A stretch of DNA of 64,000 bases from an uncultured Clostridia bacterium (GCA_934754355.1 CAKVID010000002.1:207932-271931), one strand, 5' to 3'; positions 6,087 through 14,233 are shown, counted from the first letter of the stretch. Notes: generated by a model from the letters alone, not told the origin. A program made the numbers and translations.

Positions 6087-8413
6087 AGGCCAGAAATTCC
6101 ATAATAAGGAGTTAATGATAATGTAAACGAAAAACTATCTACATTAGAAGAACAAGATATCCATAACTCGCCAGTATTTCCAGATGTAAATATAAACTTA
6201 AATTCTCCTAAAGTTGTATATTCAGTATTTCCATGATAAATTGTCACATCGAATGTTTGTCCATTTATAATTGCTGTACCAGTTCCATCTGCACCACTAT
6301 AACCATCTGACACTCTTCCAGAACCTTGAACATTAGATAAATTAATTTTATATTTATATGATTTTAAACCATTACTATTTGTTGTTACAGAAACAGCATT
6401 AGTATCTGTAAAAGTTGCTGTATACTTTAACCTTTTAAATTTAGCATAAAATACTGTGTCTTCATTAATAATAATGTCACTTACAACTATTTCAGTAGAT
6501 TTATCTAAAGTCCAATAATAAACAGTATAATCTGTATAGTCAGAAACATCTGGAGAAGTAGTTGACGAGCCATTAACAATATATCTAGTTGATATTATGT
6601 CTCCATTCAAATTAAATTCGACTTTACTTCTATAAGTTATATCCGATACAAAAGTCACATCTGTAACTATTGGATATGCAGAAAGTGTTATTCTTACACC
6701 ATTTAAAGTCCACCCATTAAATACTTCTTTATCTGTACTAGCAACTGTATATTCATTAGCATACTCATTCTCTCTAATTACTTGAGTATTAACTATATTC
6801 CCCTTATGTTCAAAATTAACAGTATATAACTTAGTAAACTTTGCATAGAATACGATATGGTCATTAACAACATAATTAGTTAAATTAACTTTTACATTAT
6901 CCAAAGTCCAATAATCAAATGCATAACCATCTTTTGTTGGACTTGTTTCAGGAACTTGCAAAATATCTCCAGCAAGGATTATTTGCTCATCACCAAATAA
7001 TGTAGTCTCATCTATTTTAAATTTGACTGAATAGTAATAATCTAATAAAGCATAATAAGTAACATCTTTAACTACTTCTTGTTTTGTTACATCAATTAAA
7101 GTCTTTTTATCTAAAGACCAGCCTTTAAATACTTTATATTTTGTATTTGTTGGGACAACATTCTGAGGACATTCGCCCTTAAGAACTAATTGCTTAGAAT
7201 ATTCAACATCTTCGTAAACAAATGTAACATCATATTTCATCGTAATATTAGCAACAAATGTAACATCAGATGTAATTGGATAATTCTCAACATCTACTTT
7301 AATGCCATTAATAGTCCAATAATTAAATTGAATATGTTCATTGAGTTCTGGTGTTACCTTAGAAGCATATTCATAATTTTTTACAACTTGTGAATTAATA
7401 ATTGTGTTATTAAATTCAAATTTTACAGTATTTAATTTAACAAACTTAGCAACAAATGTAGTATTTTTAGTAATCGGATAAGTCTCTACATTATATACAA
7501 CATTGTCTATTGCCCAACCATCAAACACAAAGCCTTCTTTAGTTGGTTCTGTAGGTACTTTTGAATAGCCACTGTCTACAACAATATCACTATCATATTC
7601 AGTATCTCCGACCATAAATTTTACATCATAAAAATTGTTTATTTTAGCAATAAATTCTGTATTCTCATTAATTGGATAATTAGATACATCAACTAATTCA
7701 TTATTTACAGTCCAACCCAAAAACTTACAATAAGTAGTATCCACAGGATTTGTAACTGTAGCAATATCGCCTTTCTGTAAAACTAAAACACTATATAAAC
7801 TATTTTTATAAAAGAACTTAGCAACTACTTGATTTTGAGATATTAAACCTTGAATAAAATTCTCATAACCAACAATTGTTTTATTCAATTCAACAATTCG
7901 ATTTTGAGCATTAGTAAGATTTAATTGTAGTTCATATTTTTCATTACGAAGTCTCACAACTTCAATTTTTAAATTAGAATTATTGGCAACTTCTAAATCA
8001 TATTTTTCTTGCAGTTCTGCATTTTTTTCATTAGCAGTGGCCAATTGTTTTTTATAATTAGCACAATCTTCATTAGACTTTTGTAAAGCAGAATAAACTT
8101 TATTATACTCATCTGTCTTTTTCTGCAAATCGACCTTTAAAGTATTAATAATTGCTTGATTATCTGCCTTATCTTTTTGTAAAGTATCAACTAAAGACAT
8201 ATAATAATTAATCTTTAATTTTAATTCATTTTCATTTTTACTACCATCAGCATAACCCTTATCATATAGTTCCTGCCCCTCTTCTGGAGTTAGATATTTA
8301 TTCCCATTAAAGATACCTTTAATTGCTGGGAAAAATATATAAATCACTACAGCAAGGACTAATACTATCGCTATTATTACTGATGATAGTATAATTTTTC
8401 CTCTCTTAGACAT
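6083..8413 (-). CDS. Membrane-anchored coiled-coil protein with seven Listeria/Bacteroides-type repeats
   Basis: 776 residues from the ATG at 8413, which has GAAGGAG upstream; a TTG six codons earlier is less likely. Layout: N-terminal membrane anchor (about 10-32), long coiled coil (about 60-200), then seven repeats of about 60 residues (about 200-655), each with a GW or YW pair near the middle and ending in a TFxAKF-like strand. A beta-rich C-terminal domain follows. The repeat form matches the Listeria-Bacteroides/InlB-B type found on Gram-positive surface proteins. Its place just before the assembly ATPase suggests a virion-tip adsorption protein; that is inference. Confidence 0.72.
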   Translation of the reverse strand: MSKRGKIILSSVIIAIVLVLAVVIYIFFPAIKGIFNGNKYLTPEEGQELYDKGYADGSKNENELKLKINYYMSLVDTLQKDKADNQAIINTLKVDLQKKTDEYNKVYSALQKSNEDCANYKKQLATANEKNAELQEKYDLEVANNSNLKIEVVRLRNEKYELQLNLTNAQNRIVELNKTIVGYENFIQGLISQNQVVAKFFYKNSLYSVLVLQKGDIATVTNPVDTTYCKFLGWTVNNELVDVSNYPINENTEFIAKINNFYDVKFMVGDTEYDSDIVVDSGYSKVPTEPTKEGFVFDGWAIDNVVYNVETYPITKNTTFVAKFVKLNTVKFEFNNTIINSQVVKNYEYASKVTPELNEHIQFNYWTINGIKVDVENYPITSDVTFVANITMKYDVTFVYEDVEYSKQLVLKGECPQNVVPTNTKYKVFKGWSLDKKTLIDVTKQEVVKDVTYYALLDYYYSVKFKIDETTLFGDEQIILAGDILQVPETSPTKDGYAFDYWTLDNVKVNLTNYVVNDHIVFYAKFTKLYTVNFEHKGNIVNTQVIRENEYANEYTVASTDKEVFNGWTLNGVRITLSAYPIVTDVTFVSDITYRSKVEFNLNGDIISTRYIVNGSSTTSPDVSDYTDYTVYYWTLDKSTEIVVSDIIINEDTVFYAKFKRLKYTATFTDTNAVSVTTNSNGLKSYKYKINLSNVQGSGRVSDGYSGADGTGTAIINGQTFDVTIYHGNTEYTTLGEFKFIFTSGNTGELWISCSSNVDSFSFTLSLTPYYGISGL

Positions 8414-8414
8414 G

Positions 8415-9050
8415 TTATACTCCTTCAACAACTTTTAATAAAAAGCCATTTATTTCCATATAAGCATCAAAATAAGATACAGAAGCATTTATATTTTTCA
8501 TTGAAACTGTTATCCTAGTTTCTTTAGATAAATATTCAATAATTATTCTAAGTTCTGCGGTAGACAATACTTTTTCTTCTGTATCGTAAAAATTAATAAC
8601 AAATGTGCTATCTACTTTGCCTGCAGAACACTCTGTTTTTATCGCTGGCATTTCATTTATCATGGCCATATAGTTTTTATCTGTACCATTAAATTTTTCA
8701 GAACTCTTAGAAATTACACTCTTATAATTTATGAAATCTGAACTATCAAAAGAAATTTGAGTTAAATCAAACTCAGAAACAACATTATAGTCTTTTTTCA
8801 TTTCAATATGTATTGCCGTTCCAATTTCTCTTGAACCAATATCTAAAGTAGAACGAATTTTAAAACAACTAATAACACCCGCCACAATAATAATTATAGA
8901 CAACGCATATAAAGTATACTTTCTAGTTTGATCATGTTTAAAAAGCATGACTAATCCAATAATAATTGCAATTCCAATAACTGCATAAATAATAATTTTT
9001 CCAATAGAACCAAAGAAAGACGAAAGCCCACTTAGTAACAACATTCTCAT
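8415..9050 (-). CDS. Provirus membrane protein with extracellular domain
   Basis: 211 residues. Two hydrophobic segments (about 15-38 and 48-63) separated by a short Lys/Arg/His loop (FKHDQTRK), then a soluble, beta-rich C-terminal domain of about 145 residues. The start overlaps the previous gene by four bases and the stop sits inside the ribosome binding site of the repeat protein, so it belongs to the structural operon. A minor coat or assembly protein is plausible; no family recognised. Confidence 0.6.
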   Translation of the reverse strand: MRMLLLSGLSSFFGSIGKIIIYAVIGIAIIIGLVMLFKHDQTRKYTLYALSIIIIVAGVISCFKIRSTLDIGSREIGTAIHIEMKKDYNVVSEFDLTQISFDSSDFINYKSVISKSSEKFNGTDKNYMAMINEMPAIKTECSAGKVDSTFVINFYDTEEKVLSTAELRIIIEYLSKETRITVSMKNINASVSYFDAYMEINGFLLKVVEGV

Positions 9051-10261
9051 AATGACACCCCCGAATTTCTATCAATTAATGCTACATTAGTATCCACATT
9101 CAGTTTTTTAAGTTTTGTATCCTTAAGCGAATTTTCTAACAACTCGAAACTACAATATTTAGAAGATTTAATATTTAAAGTATTTATTTTAATTCCATAC
9201 AATGAATAATAATCTAATCCTAAAACATTTTTATCCTTAATATTATCTATATTAAACTCTACGACTATATCCAAATTTGTAAATTTCTTAAGTTCTGTTA
9301 GTTTTTCAGTTTTTAAAGAATAATAACAGCCATCTACAGTTTCTCTTGGATAAAAGTCTTGCTCAGATATCTTATACTGTGAGTAAGATTGCCAATAATC
9401 TACATTATCTAATAAACCTGATACATTATACTCACTGTCATAAGCAACAGATTTAAACATTGATTGTTTAGCCCACACCATTCCTCTTTTGTCATAATTA
9501 GTGGACATTGTAAAATAACTATTTTTAAAATTATTTTTATCTACTGGTTCACTAGACACTGCACCTTTATCATCTAATGGATACACATGTAAAAAGTCTC
9601 CCAAATCGATTAACGGAATAGTATGACTTCCAGTACCATTACTTGAAGATTTAATAATTGACTTAATTTTAAGCAACAAATCTTCAAATGTATATTTAAC
9701 TTCTTCTTTATGTTCTACATATAATCTTGTATTTTTTTCAAACAAATAATTTAAACCTAAACATAATACAGAACGAACAATCTTACTACTATCTATAGAA
9801 TAAGATGTTTGCTCATATTTGCCGTCCATTCTTATAGCATAAGTTTCTCCATCTATATCTACAATAAATGGGTCTCCCCATTCATATTCGTGGCCAGTCT
9901 CAAAAGAACCACCATCATATCTATCGTAATAATAAAGTGTGTTTTTATTATTCTCCATTATTAATTGAAAGCCCCTAGAATAAACTGCTTGTTTATCTAC
10001 TCCGCTATAGGCATTAAATAACAACTCAACAACTTCTTTACCCTTACCATTAGTATTTTGAAAATACCTCGCCTCTATAGCAGATAAATTTTCTTTGGTA
10101 TATGGGTCTGTAATTGTTGTGACATAAGTCGATGTAATCCCGGTGGGTAAATTATTCTTACCCCACACCTGTAAATAAATATTGAAAACAAGTGGAAAAC
10201 ACATTATTATAGTTAAAAATACTAAAATTATATTGAATACTTTTAAATTTTTTGATGACAT
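9047..10261 (-). CDS. Provirus membrane-anchored surface protein
   Basis: 404 residues. An N-terminal hydrophobic segment (about 8-30) follows a short basic start, like an uncleaved signal anchor; the remainder is soluble and rich in Tyr, Asp and Asn. AGGTGG lies seven to eight bases ahead of the ATG. It lies between the 60-residue membrane protein and the two-helix protein, with spacing of eight bases or less on both sides. Position and topology suggest a minor virion protein. Not recognised by family. Confidence 0.6.
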   Translation of the reverse strand: MSSKNLKVFNIILVFLTIIMCFPLVFNIYLQVWGKNNLPTGITSTYVTTITDPYTKENLSAIEARYFQNTNGKGKEVVELLFNAYSGVDKQAVYSRGFQLIMENNKNTLYYYDRYDGGSFETGHEYEWGDPFIVDIDGETYAIRMDGKYEQTSYSIDSSKIVRSVLCLGLNYLFEKNTRLYVEHKEEVKYTFEDLLLKIKSIIKSSSNGTGSHTIPLIDLGDFLHVYPLDDKGAVSSEPVDKNNFKNSYFTMSTNYDKRGMVWAKQSMFKSVAYDSEYNVSGLLDNVDYWQSYSQYKISEQDFYPRETVDGCYYSLKTEKLTELKKFTNLDIVVEFNIDNIKDKNVLGLDYYSLYGIKINTLNIKSSKYCSFELLENSLKDTKLKKLNVDTNVALIDRNSGVSL

Positions 10262-10269
10262 AATACCAC

Positions 10270-10452
10270 CTACTTTTTAAATAATTTGCCAGTAAACAAA
10301 TCCTTAATCCAAGTCCAAATACTTGTAAAAAACATACTTACTTGAGGTATTTTATTGGCCAAGACCATAAGTGTTGTAACTACCAATGCTAGTACAAGTA
10401 TTACTATCAATAGTTTGAACCACCCACTAAGTTTATTTCTTGTGTAACTCAT
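10270..10452 (-). CDS. Short one-helix membrane protein, candidate major coat protein
   Basis: 60 residues: basic N-terminus, hydrophobic helix at about 12-32, then an amphipathic Trp/Phe stretch ending in a Lys-rich tail (KDLFTGKLFKK). AAAAGGGAG lies five bases before the ATG, among the strongest ribosome binding sites in the element, suggesting high expression. Known: filamentous-phage major coat proteins are short, with one membrane helix and a basic C-terminus that faces the DNA. The match is in architecture only; the 38-residue protein at 14117-14233 is a competing candidate. Confidence 0.6.
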   Translation of the reverse strand: MSYTRNKLSGWFKLLIVILVLALVVTTLMVLANKIPQVSMFFTSIWTWIKDLFTGKLFKK

Positions 10453-10501
10453 ATAAACTCCCTTTTCTATAATTTATAATTAACTTTAAGTATTAATCTG
10501 G

Positions 10502-10521
10502 AGCAAGCATTTTTATGCTTG
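10502..10521. repeat. Short hairpin upstream of the candidate coat gene
   Basis: CAAGCAT and ATGCTTG form a seven-bp stem around TTTT, in the gap between the 621-residue gene and the 60-residue gene. No T-tract follows on the minus strand, so it looks like an mRNA processing or stability element, not a terminator. Confidence 0.45.
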
Positions 10522-10588
10522 ACTTACACTTCTATTTAATTGTTATATCGATTACTCTACAAGCAATCTCTACCGAAGTTTATTTATA

Positions 10589-12454
10589 TCAATTGCTTTT
10601 TATCAAAGCAATTTCTTCATTATCTAATAAAGAAGAAATAAGTATTTCATTCTTTAATTTCAAAATAAGTACATGTGTAGTATCTACTTCATCAACTGTA
10701 GTAACATAATTAATTGTTACAGTTTGATAAATATCTGTACCATCTGTAGATGCTACTATGTTATATGAAGTTGCTATAATTTCATTAACAGTTGCATTAT
10801 CTTCAGAAAGAACTACTGAAGTATTTTCATTAGCATAAGTTCCTACGATATAATCCGGTACTGAATTACAAGTTAAATAATTAATTGTTTTACAATATTG
10901 ATCATAAGCAATTCTTAAATTCCCATACAAAGGATATTTTTCAATATCAAAACCGCAATTTTCAATAAAAATAATATTAGCCTCAACTTTTTCTCCAGAG
11001 AAAAATAAAGAACTAATCATATAATTATTCCAATTTGCAGTCGTAACAGTAGACGAAATATAAAACTCAAACAAATCAGTAGTTACATCTTCAGATGTGG
11101 CATTATAAGCATAAAATTCATTACTAGAAGATGTAATACAATTATTAAAATAAGTACTAGAAATCTGATAATTACCAAAACTAAGCCATTTGATTTTTGT
11201 ATAACTACCAGAATTAATAGTGACTTTTTTATTTGTTTTCATAATTATCTTTAAATAATTTCCATTATCTTCTGGAACAAATTGCTTTGAAGCAGAACCA
11301 GATAAAATAAATCCAGACATAGGACAGAGCAACTCATACGAATAGTTGTCGTCATATAAAACATTAGTAGACGAATTATAAATAAATTCTTTAACTACTG
11401 CTTCGCCATTAACTTGATATGTAGCAGTAATCTTATTATAGATTGTTATGTTTCCACCAACATTTTTCTCTGTAGACACCACTGTGTAAGCACCATTATA
11501 TTTATTTGTGCCATCAGACATAGTAGTTGTATTATCTGTATTTAATACAATCTCTGAAGTCGCATGAGAATATGTACCACAAAATGAATAAGTATTTCCC
11601 ACTGTTCTAATTGTGTTAATATAAAATTTTGAATAAGTTTTGCCATCTTCTGTAACAAATTGAGTTCCATCATCACTTAATGTAACACCTTTACCGCCTG
11701 CTGTATTCATCATCAAATACATCTGATTATTTATACTATTAAGAAGCCCCTTATCCTCATCTGCATTATGAGACACAATTCCGTTATTGATTGTATAGTA
11801 ATCTGCAAAAGTACCATTCAAGTACCATGTACCATTAAAATTAGAAATATTTAATTTTTCGATTTCTTCTAATGATTTATAGTTTGCAAGTTCTTCTTTC
11901 ACTTGAGTAAGTTCTGTAGATAATTCCTCAACTCGAGTTTCTAATGAAGTTTTATCCACTTTTAATTGTTCCAACTCTGCATTTGCAGAAGTCAATGAAT
12001 TAGTTTTTTCTTCCAATTGAATTTGTAAAGAATTAACTAATTCGATGTAATTTACATCGGACCCGGCAAGTTCTTTATATCTGTCTAGGTCTTTTTGTAT
12101 TAACTCTTTCTCTTGAGTAAGAGTTTTGATTTGATTTTCTTTCGATGTTATCTCATCATCTTTCAATTTTATTGAAGATTTAGCAGTTGCTAATTCAGAA
12201 CTTAAACTCTCAATTCTACCTGCATAAGTCAAATTATTTTGTTTAAGACTAGTATTTTCACTTTTTAAATCTTCATTTTCTTTTGTAAGCGAAGTATTAG
12301 ATTTTTCTAGTTCTTCTATTTGTTGTACATACTCAGAATTATCTGGTCTATGCAAAACTCTTTCTCTAATACTTGGTACTCCAAATACAATTCCACTGGC
12401 AATTGCTGGAATACCCAATCCTAGGGCAAGCCCCGCAATAAATTTTTTTGACAT
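10589..12454 (-). CDS. Large membrane-anchored coiled-coil surface protein of the provirus
   Basis: 621 residues. N-terminal Gly/Ala-rich hydrophobic anchor (about 5-28), an unbroken coiled coil from about 40 to 195 (Leu/Glu/Lys heptads), then about 420 residues rich in Thr, Ser, Asn and Tyr, likely beta. CAGGGAGAT lies ahead of the ATG. It shares anchor-plus-coil design with the repeat protein at 6083-8413, so the two may assemble together or occupy opposite ends of the particle. Family not recognised. Confidence 0.65.
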   Translation of the reverse strand: MSKKFIAGLALGLGIPAIASGIVFGVPSIRERVLHRPDNSEYVQQIEELEKSNTSLTKENEDLKSENTSLKQNNLTYAGRIESLSSELATAKSSIKLKDDEITSKENQIKTLTQEKELIQKDLDRYKELAGSDVNYIELVNSLQIQLEEKTNSLTSANAELEQLKVDKTSLETRVEELSTELTQVKEELANYKSLEEIEKLNISNFNGTWYLNGTFADYYTINNGIVSHNADEDKGLLNSINNQMYLMMNTAGGKGVTLSDDGTQFVTEDGKTYSKFYINTIRTVGNTYSFCGTYSHATSEIVLNTDNTTTMSDGTNKYNGAYTVVSTEKNVGGNITIYNKITATYQVNGEAVVKEFIYNSSTNVLYDDNYSYELLCPMSGFILSGSASKQFVPEDNGNYLKIIMKTNKKVTINSGSYTKIKWLSFGNYQISSTYFNNCITSSSNEFYAYNATSEDVTTDLFEFYISSTVTTANWNNYMISSLFFSGEKVEANIIFIENCGFDIEKYPLYGNLRIAYDQYCKTINYLTCNSVPDYIVGTYANENTSVVLSEDNATVNEIIATSYNIVASTDGTDIYQTVTINYVTTVDEVDTTHVLILKLKNEILISSLLDNEEIALIKSN

Positions 12455-12480
12455 ATTTATCTCCCTGTTATAAATAAAAA

Positions 12481-12525
12481 ATCACTTGCTGGAAACATAA
12501 AATTTATAAATCCCCGGCAAGTGAT
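12481..12525 (-). terminator. Terminator-like stem with long loop after the ssDNA-binding gene
   Basis: The arms ATCACTTGCTGG and CCGGCAAGTGAT pair over 12 bp around a 21-base loop. On the minus strand the stem is followed by TTTTTTATTT. It lies between the candidate ssDNA-binding gene and the large structural genes, so it probably sets the ratio between early and structural transcripts by partial termination. Confidence 0.7.
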
Positions 12526-12529
12526 AGCG

Positions 12530-12895
12530 TTATTTTATAGGTGTTAATTTACAAAGTTTCTGTTTTCCACCCGGTGTATTTCCGCAATTATATGTTGCAA
12601 CAACTCTAGTCAAAAATGGAATATCTTTAGTAATTTCATTCATACGCTCTACAGACATAAATTGCTCTTGGACTGTGAACCAAGGTTTACCAGCATCATT
12701 ACCAATTTTTCTAACACCAGAATAATACATGCTAATAACTCCATAATGTTCATTTGGATTATCTTTTTTATCTTTAATTTGACAACCTAAATACAGTCCA
12801 TCGTAAGAAGTTTCTTGTCTATCATCAAATGTATTTTCATTTACATCTTGAATATTGTTTTTATCTATTTCATTTAACATTTGTGTATCTGTCAT
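12530..12895 (-). CDS. Candidate phage ssDNA-binding protein
   Basis: 121 residues from the ATG at 12895, chosen because GGAGG lies eight bases upstream; a longer frame from 12934 lacks this. After an acidic N-terminal 30 residues, the body is beta-rich with Tyr/Trp (about 35-110) and a conserved-looking Gly-Asn-Thr-Pro-Gly-Gly turn before a basic C-terminus. Size, position ahead of the coat genes and beta/aromatic make-up fit a gene-V-like ssDNA-binding protein, which filamentous phages need in quantity. This is inference; no motif is diagnostic. Confidence 0.5.
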   Translation of the reverse strand: MTDTQMLNEIDKNNIQDVNENTFDDRQETSYDGLYLGCQIKDKKDNPNEHYGVISMYYSGVRKIGNDAGKPWFTVQEQFMSVERMNEITKDIPFLTRVVATYNCGNTPGGKQKLCKLTPIK

Positions 12896-12911
12896 TTTTA
12901 ATTCCTCCATA

Positions 12912-12951
12912 AGCCTTTTTGGCTGTGATATCACTGGTCACGATTGTGACC
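12912..12951 (-). promoter_or_regulatory. Hairpins in the leader of the ssDNA-binding gene
   Basis: Two stems lie just upstream of the GGAGG site: GGTCAC/GTGACC around a GATT loop (12936-12951) and AGCC/GGCT around five T (12912-12924). They could mask or expose the start region. Known: Ff gene V protein represses translation through mRNA leader structures. A similar loop here is a guess. Confidence 0.45.
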
Positions 12952-12968
12952 CGCAGTATATTTTTATT

Positions 12969-13268
12969 TTATTTTTTGTGAGAATAATATTTTATGTTAT
13001 TCTCATAATCTCTGAAAAAGTCTAAAATACCCTTGCTATTAGTCTTTTTCATATTAAGTATTTTTTCAAAAGTAGATATATAATCTTGCCTATATTTCTT
13101 TTGGCCAGAAGATAATTTTTGAATATTATATCCGGCCTTGACTTTTGGTTTATAGTCATAATCTAGTTTAAAACCCACTTCAAGTTCTGTCTGATACTTT
13201 TCACACTTTTCTTGAGGTGTAAGATATGTGAAAGACCTACCGTCTTTACACACAATTTTTCGTGCCAT
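12969..13268 (-). CDS. Small basic protein of the EK/YRxG paralogue family
   Basis: 99 residues, basic, soluble. It carries YLTPQEKCEKYQTEL at about 15-29 and LSSGQKKYRQDYISTF at about 52-67, the same two-part pattern as the next gene upstream and the gene at 776-1006. The C-terminal extension is Lys/Asn-rich. It is followed within 75 bases by the ssDNA-binding gene. Function unknown; a DNA- or RNA-binding adaptor is possible. Confidence 0.6.
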   Translation of the reverse strand: MARKIVCKDGRSFTYLTPQEKCEKYQTELEVGFKLDYDYKPKVKAGYNIQKLSSGQKKYRQDYISTFEKILNMKKTNSKGILDFFRDYENNIKYYSHKK

Positions 13269-13282
13269 AATTTATTCCTTAA

Positions 13283-13531
13283 TTATTTGCGTTTTGATTT
13301 ATAATTTGGATGCTTGCTTTTAAATGATTTTTGACTATCTGAACATGCAGCAAGATATCCAGCACGATAAGCCAATTGCTCTTTAGTAAGTCGTATTTGC
13401 TTACCATTTTCATCCATTTTACGATGGCCATCATTAGTAAGTGCTTTTTTATGTTTCATTTCAATTGAATATTTTCTAGATTTTTCTGCAGGATTCAATA
13501 GCACTGCTCCAGTTTGAGTAATATAACTCAT
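13283..13531 (-). CDS. Small basic protein of the EK/YRxG paralogue family
   Basis: 82 residues, very basic, soluble. It shows LNPAEKSRKYSIEM at about 12-25 and LTKEQLAYRAGYLAACSDSQKSF at about 48-70, the clearest copy of the family pattern in this element, and ends in a Lys/Ser/Arg tail. A 14-base gap separates it from the paralogue downstream, so the pair probably arose by tandem duplication. Function unknown. Confidence 0.6.
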   Translation of the reverse strand: MSYITQTGAVLLNPAEKSRKYSIEMKHKKALTNDGHRKMDENGKQIRLTKEQLAYRAGYLAACSDSQKSFKSKHPNYKSKRK

Positions 13532-13607
13532 ATCAATAACTCCCTAAATTTATTAATTAGTTTTAAGTACTCTAACAAACTTATTGATTATTCCGGACTA
13601 ATCAATA

Positions 13608-13677
13608 TGGTGCAGTCAGCAAGAATTGAACTTACTTAATTTGGCTTTGCTAGACCAAACTACAACCATGTACTGCA
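13608..13677 (-). ncRNA. tRNA-like structure 1 with encoded CCA and reduced anticodon arm
   Basis: Read on the minus strand, TGCAGT pairs with ACTGCA to form an acceptor-like stem, followed by an encoded CCA. A T arm of GTAAG/CTTGC encloses the canonical loop TTCAATT. A D-like arm with TTTGGT in its loop is present. Only about 12 bases remain where anticodon arm and variable loop should be, so a normal tRNA cannot form. Total length 70 nt. It lies in a 383-bp gene-free gap of the provirus transcript. Function unknown; RNase P/Z processing of the mRNA or degenerate tRNA are options. Confidence 0.5.
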
Positions 13678-13682
13678 TAGGT

Positions 13683-13703
13683 GGAGTACATACTTTGTAC
13701 TCC
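13683..13703. repeat. Eight-bp perfect hairpin between the tRNA-like folds
   Basis: GGAGTACA and TGTACTCC pair perfectly around TACTT. It separates the two tRNA-like structures and has no T-tract. Confidence 0.5.
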
Positions 13704-13730
13704 AGAATGAAAAATGGAAAAAATTCTATG

Positions 13731-13778
13731 TGCTGGATACGAGAATCGAACTCATTTTTAAACTACCATAGTCCAGCA
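13731..13778 (-). ncRNA. tRNA-like structure 2, mini form with acceptor stem and T arm only
   Basis: On the minus strand TGCTGGA pairs perfectly with TCCAGCA (seven bp) and encloses a T arm ATGAG/CTCGT with the canonical TTCGATT loop. Only 16 bases link acceptor and T arm, beginning CTATGGTAGTTTA, which resembles the 5' side of a D arm. There is no anticodon arm and no encoded CCA. At 48 nt it is a top-half tRNA mimic. It may be a decayed tRNA gene or a processing signal. Confidence 0.5.
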
Positions 13779-13782
13779 TGTA

Positions 13783-13820
13783 AACAAGTTCTATTACGGC
13801 ATGGAATAATAGGACTTGTT
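13783..13820. repeat. Fourteen-bp hairpin at the upstream edge of the tRNA-like region
   Basis: AACAAGTTCTATTA pairs with TAATAGGACTTGTT (one G-T pair) around a ten-base loop. No T-tract follows on the minus strand, so an mRNA processing, stability or ssDNA signal fits better than a terminator. Confidence 0.5.
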
Positions 13821-13914
13821 ATAAGTAAAAATTATAAAAAACAAAGAAAAAAAGTTTTATAAAACCATAAACGAGGTCAATATACAAACATCTAACCCAT
13901 GCCAAGAAAATTAT

Positions 13915-14127
13915 TTAATTGATTAAAGTCTTACATTTACAATCTATACCAAGTCTTGTAAGAGCAATAAATTTATTAACAAAATCCTTATAATCATCAA
14001 AGTAATATTTATATCTTTTTGTTTCTACTATGTATTTAACTGGATTAATTAAATCGATATTAACAACTAATCTTTTGTTATTAGTTACTTTTAAATCTCC
14101 AAAATTAATTTTTAAATTAATCATCAT
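13915..14127 (-). CDS. Hypothetical provirus protein
   Basis: 70 residues, basic, mixed alpha/beta, with two late cysteines (CKC). It starts with tandem ATGs behind GAGAGGAAAAAG, a good ribosome binding site, and its start overlaps the end of the 38-residue membrane gene by 11 bases. No membrane helix. It is the last gene before the tRNA-like region. Function unknown. Confidence 0.5.
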   Translation of the reverse strand: MMINLKINFGDLKVTNNKRLVVNIDLINPVKYIVETKRYKYYFDDYKDFVNKFIALTRLGIDCKCKTLIN

Positions 14128-14233
14128 TACTTTTTCCTCTCTTAGATTTTATTAACTTAATTATTTTAACCACCATATAATCTAATCCAAAGATAAAAAT
14201 TATTAAGGCTAAACCTTTAATTGCTGGAGGCAT
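14117..14233 (-). CDS. Tiny one-helix membrane protein, second coat-protein candidate
   Basis: 38 residues, from the ATG at 14231-14233 with GGAG seven bases upstream, to TAA at 14117-14119. It has a short Pro-Pro start, one hydrophobic helix (about 4-26) and a strongly basic tail (KLIKSKRGKSNDD). It overlaps both neighbours by 11-17 bases, typical of compact phage genomes. Size and charge match minor coat proteins such as pVII/pIX or a leaderless major coat protein. It could also be a small membrane regulator. Confidence 0.5.
   Translation of the reverse strand: MPPAIKGLALIIFIFGLDYMVVKIIKLIKSKRGKSNDD

Noticed and set aside
10515..10709. 64-codon plus-strand open frame
   Set aside because: Antisense to the 3' end of the 621-residue surface protein and lacks a ribosome binding site.
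13626..13862. 78-codon plus-strand open frame
   Set aside because: It lies over the two tRNA-like folds and two hairpins, has no ribosome binding site, and its composition is unlike neighbouring proteins.
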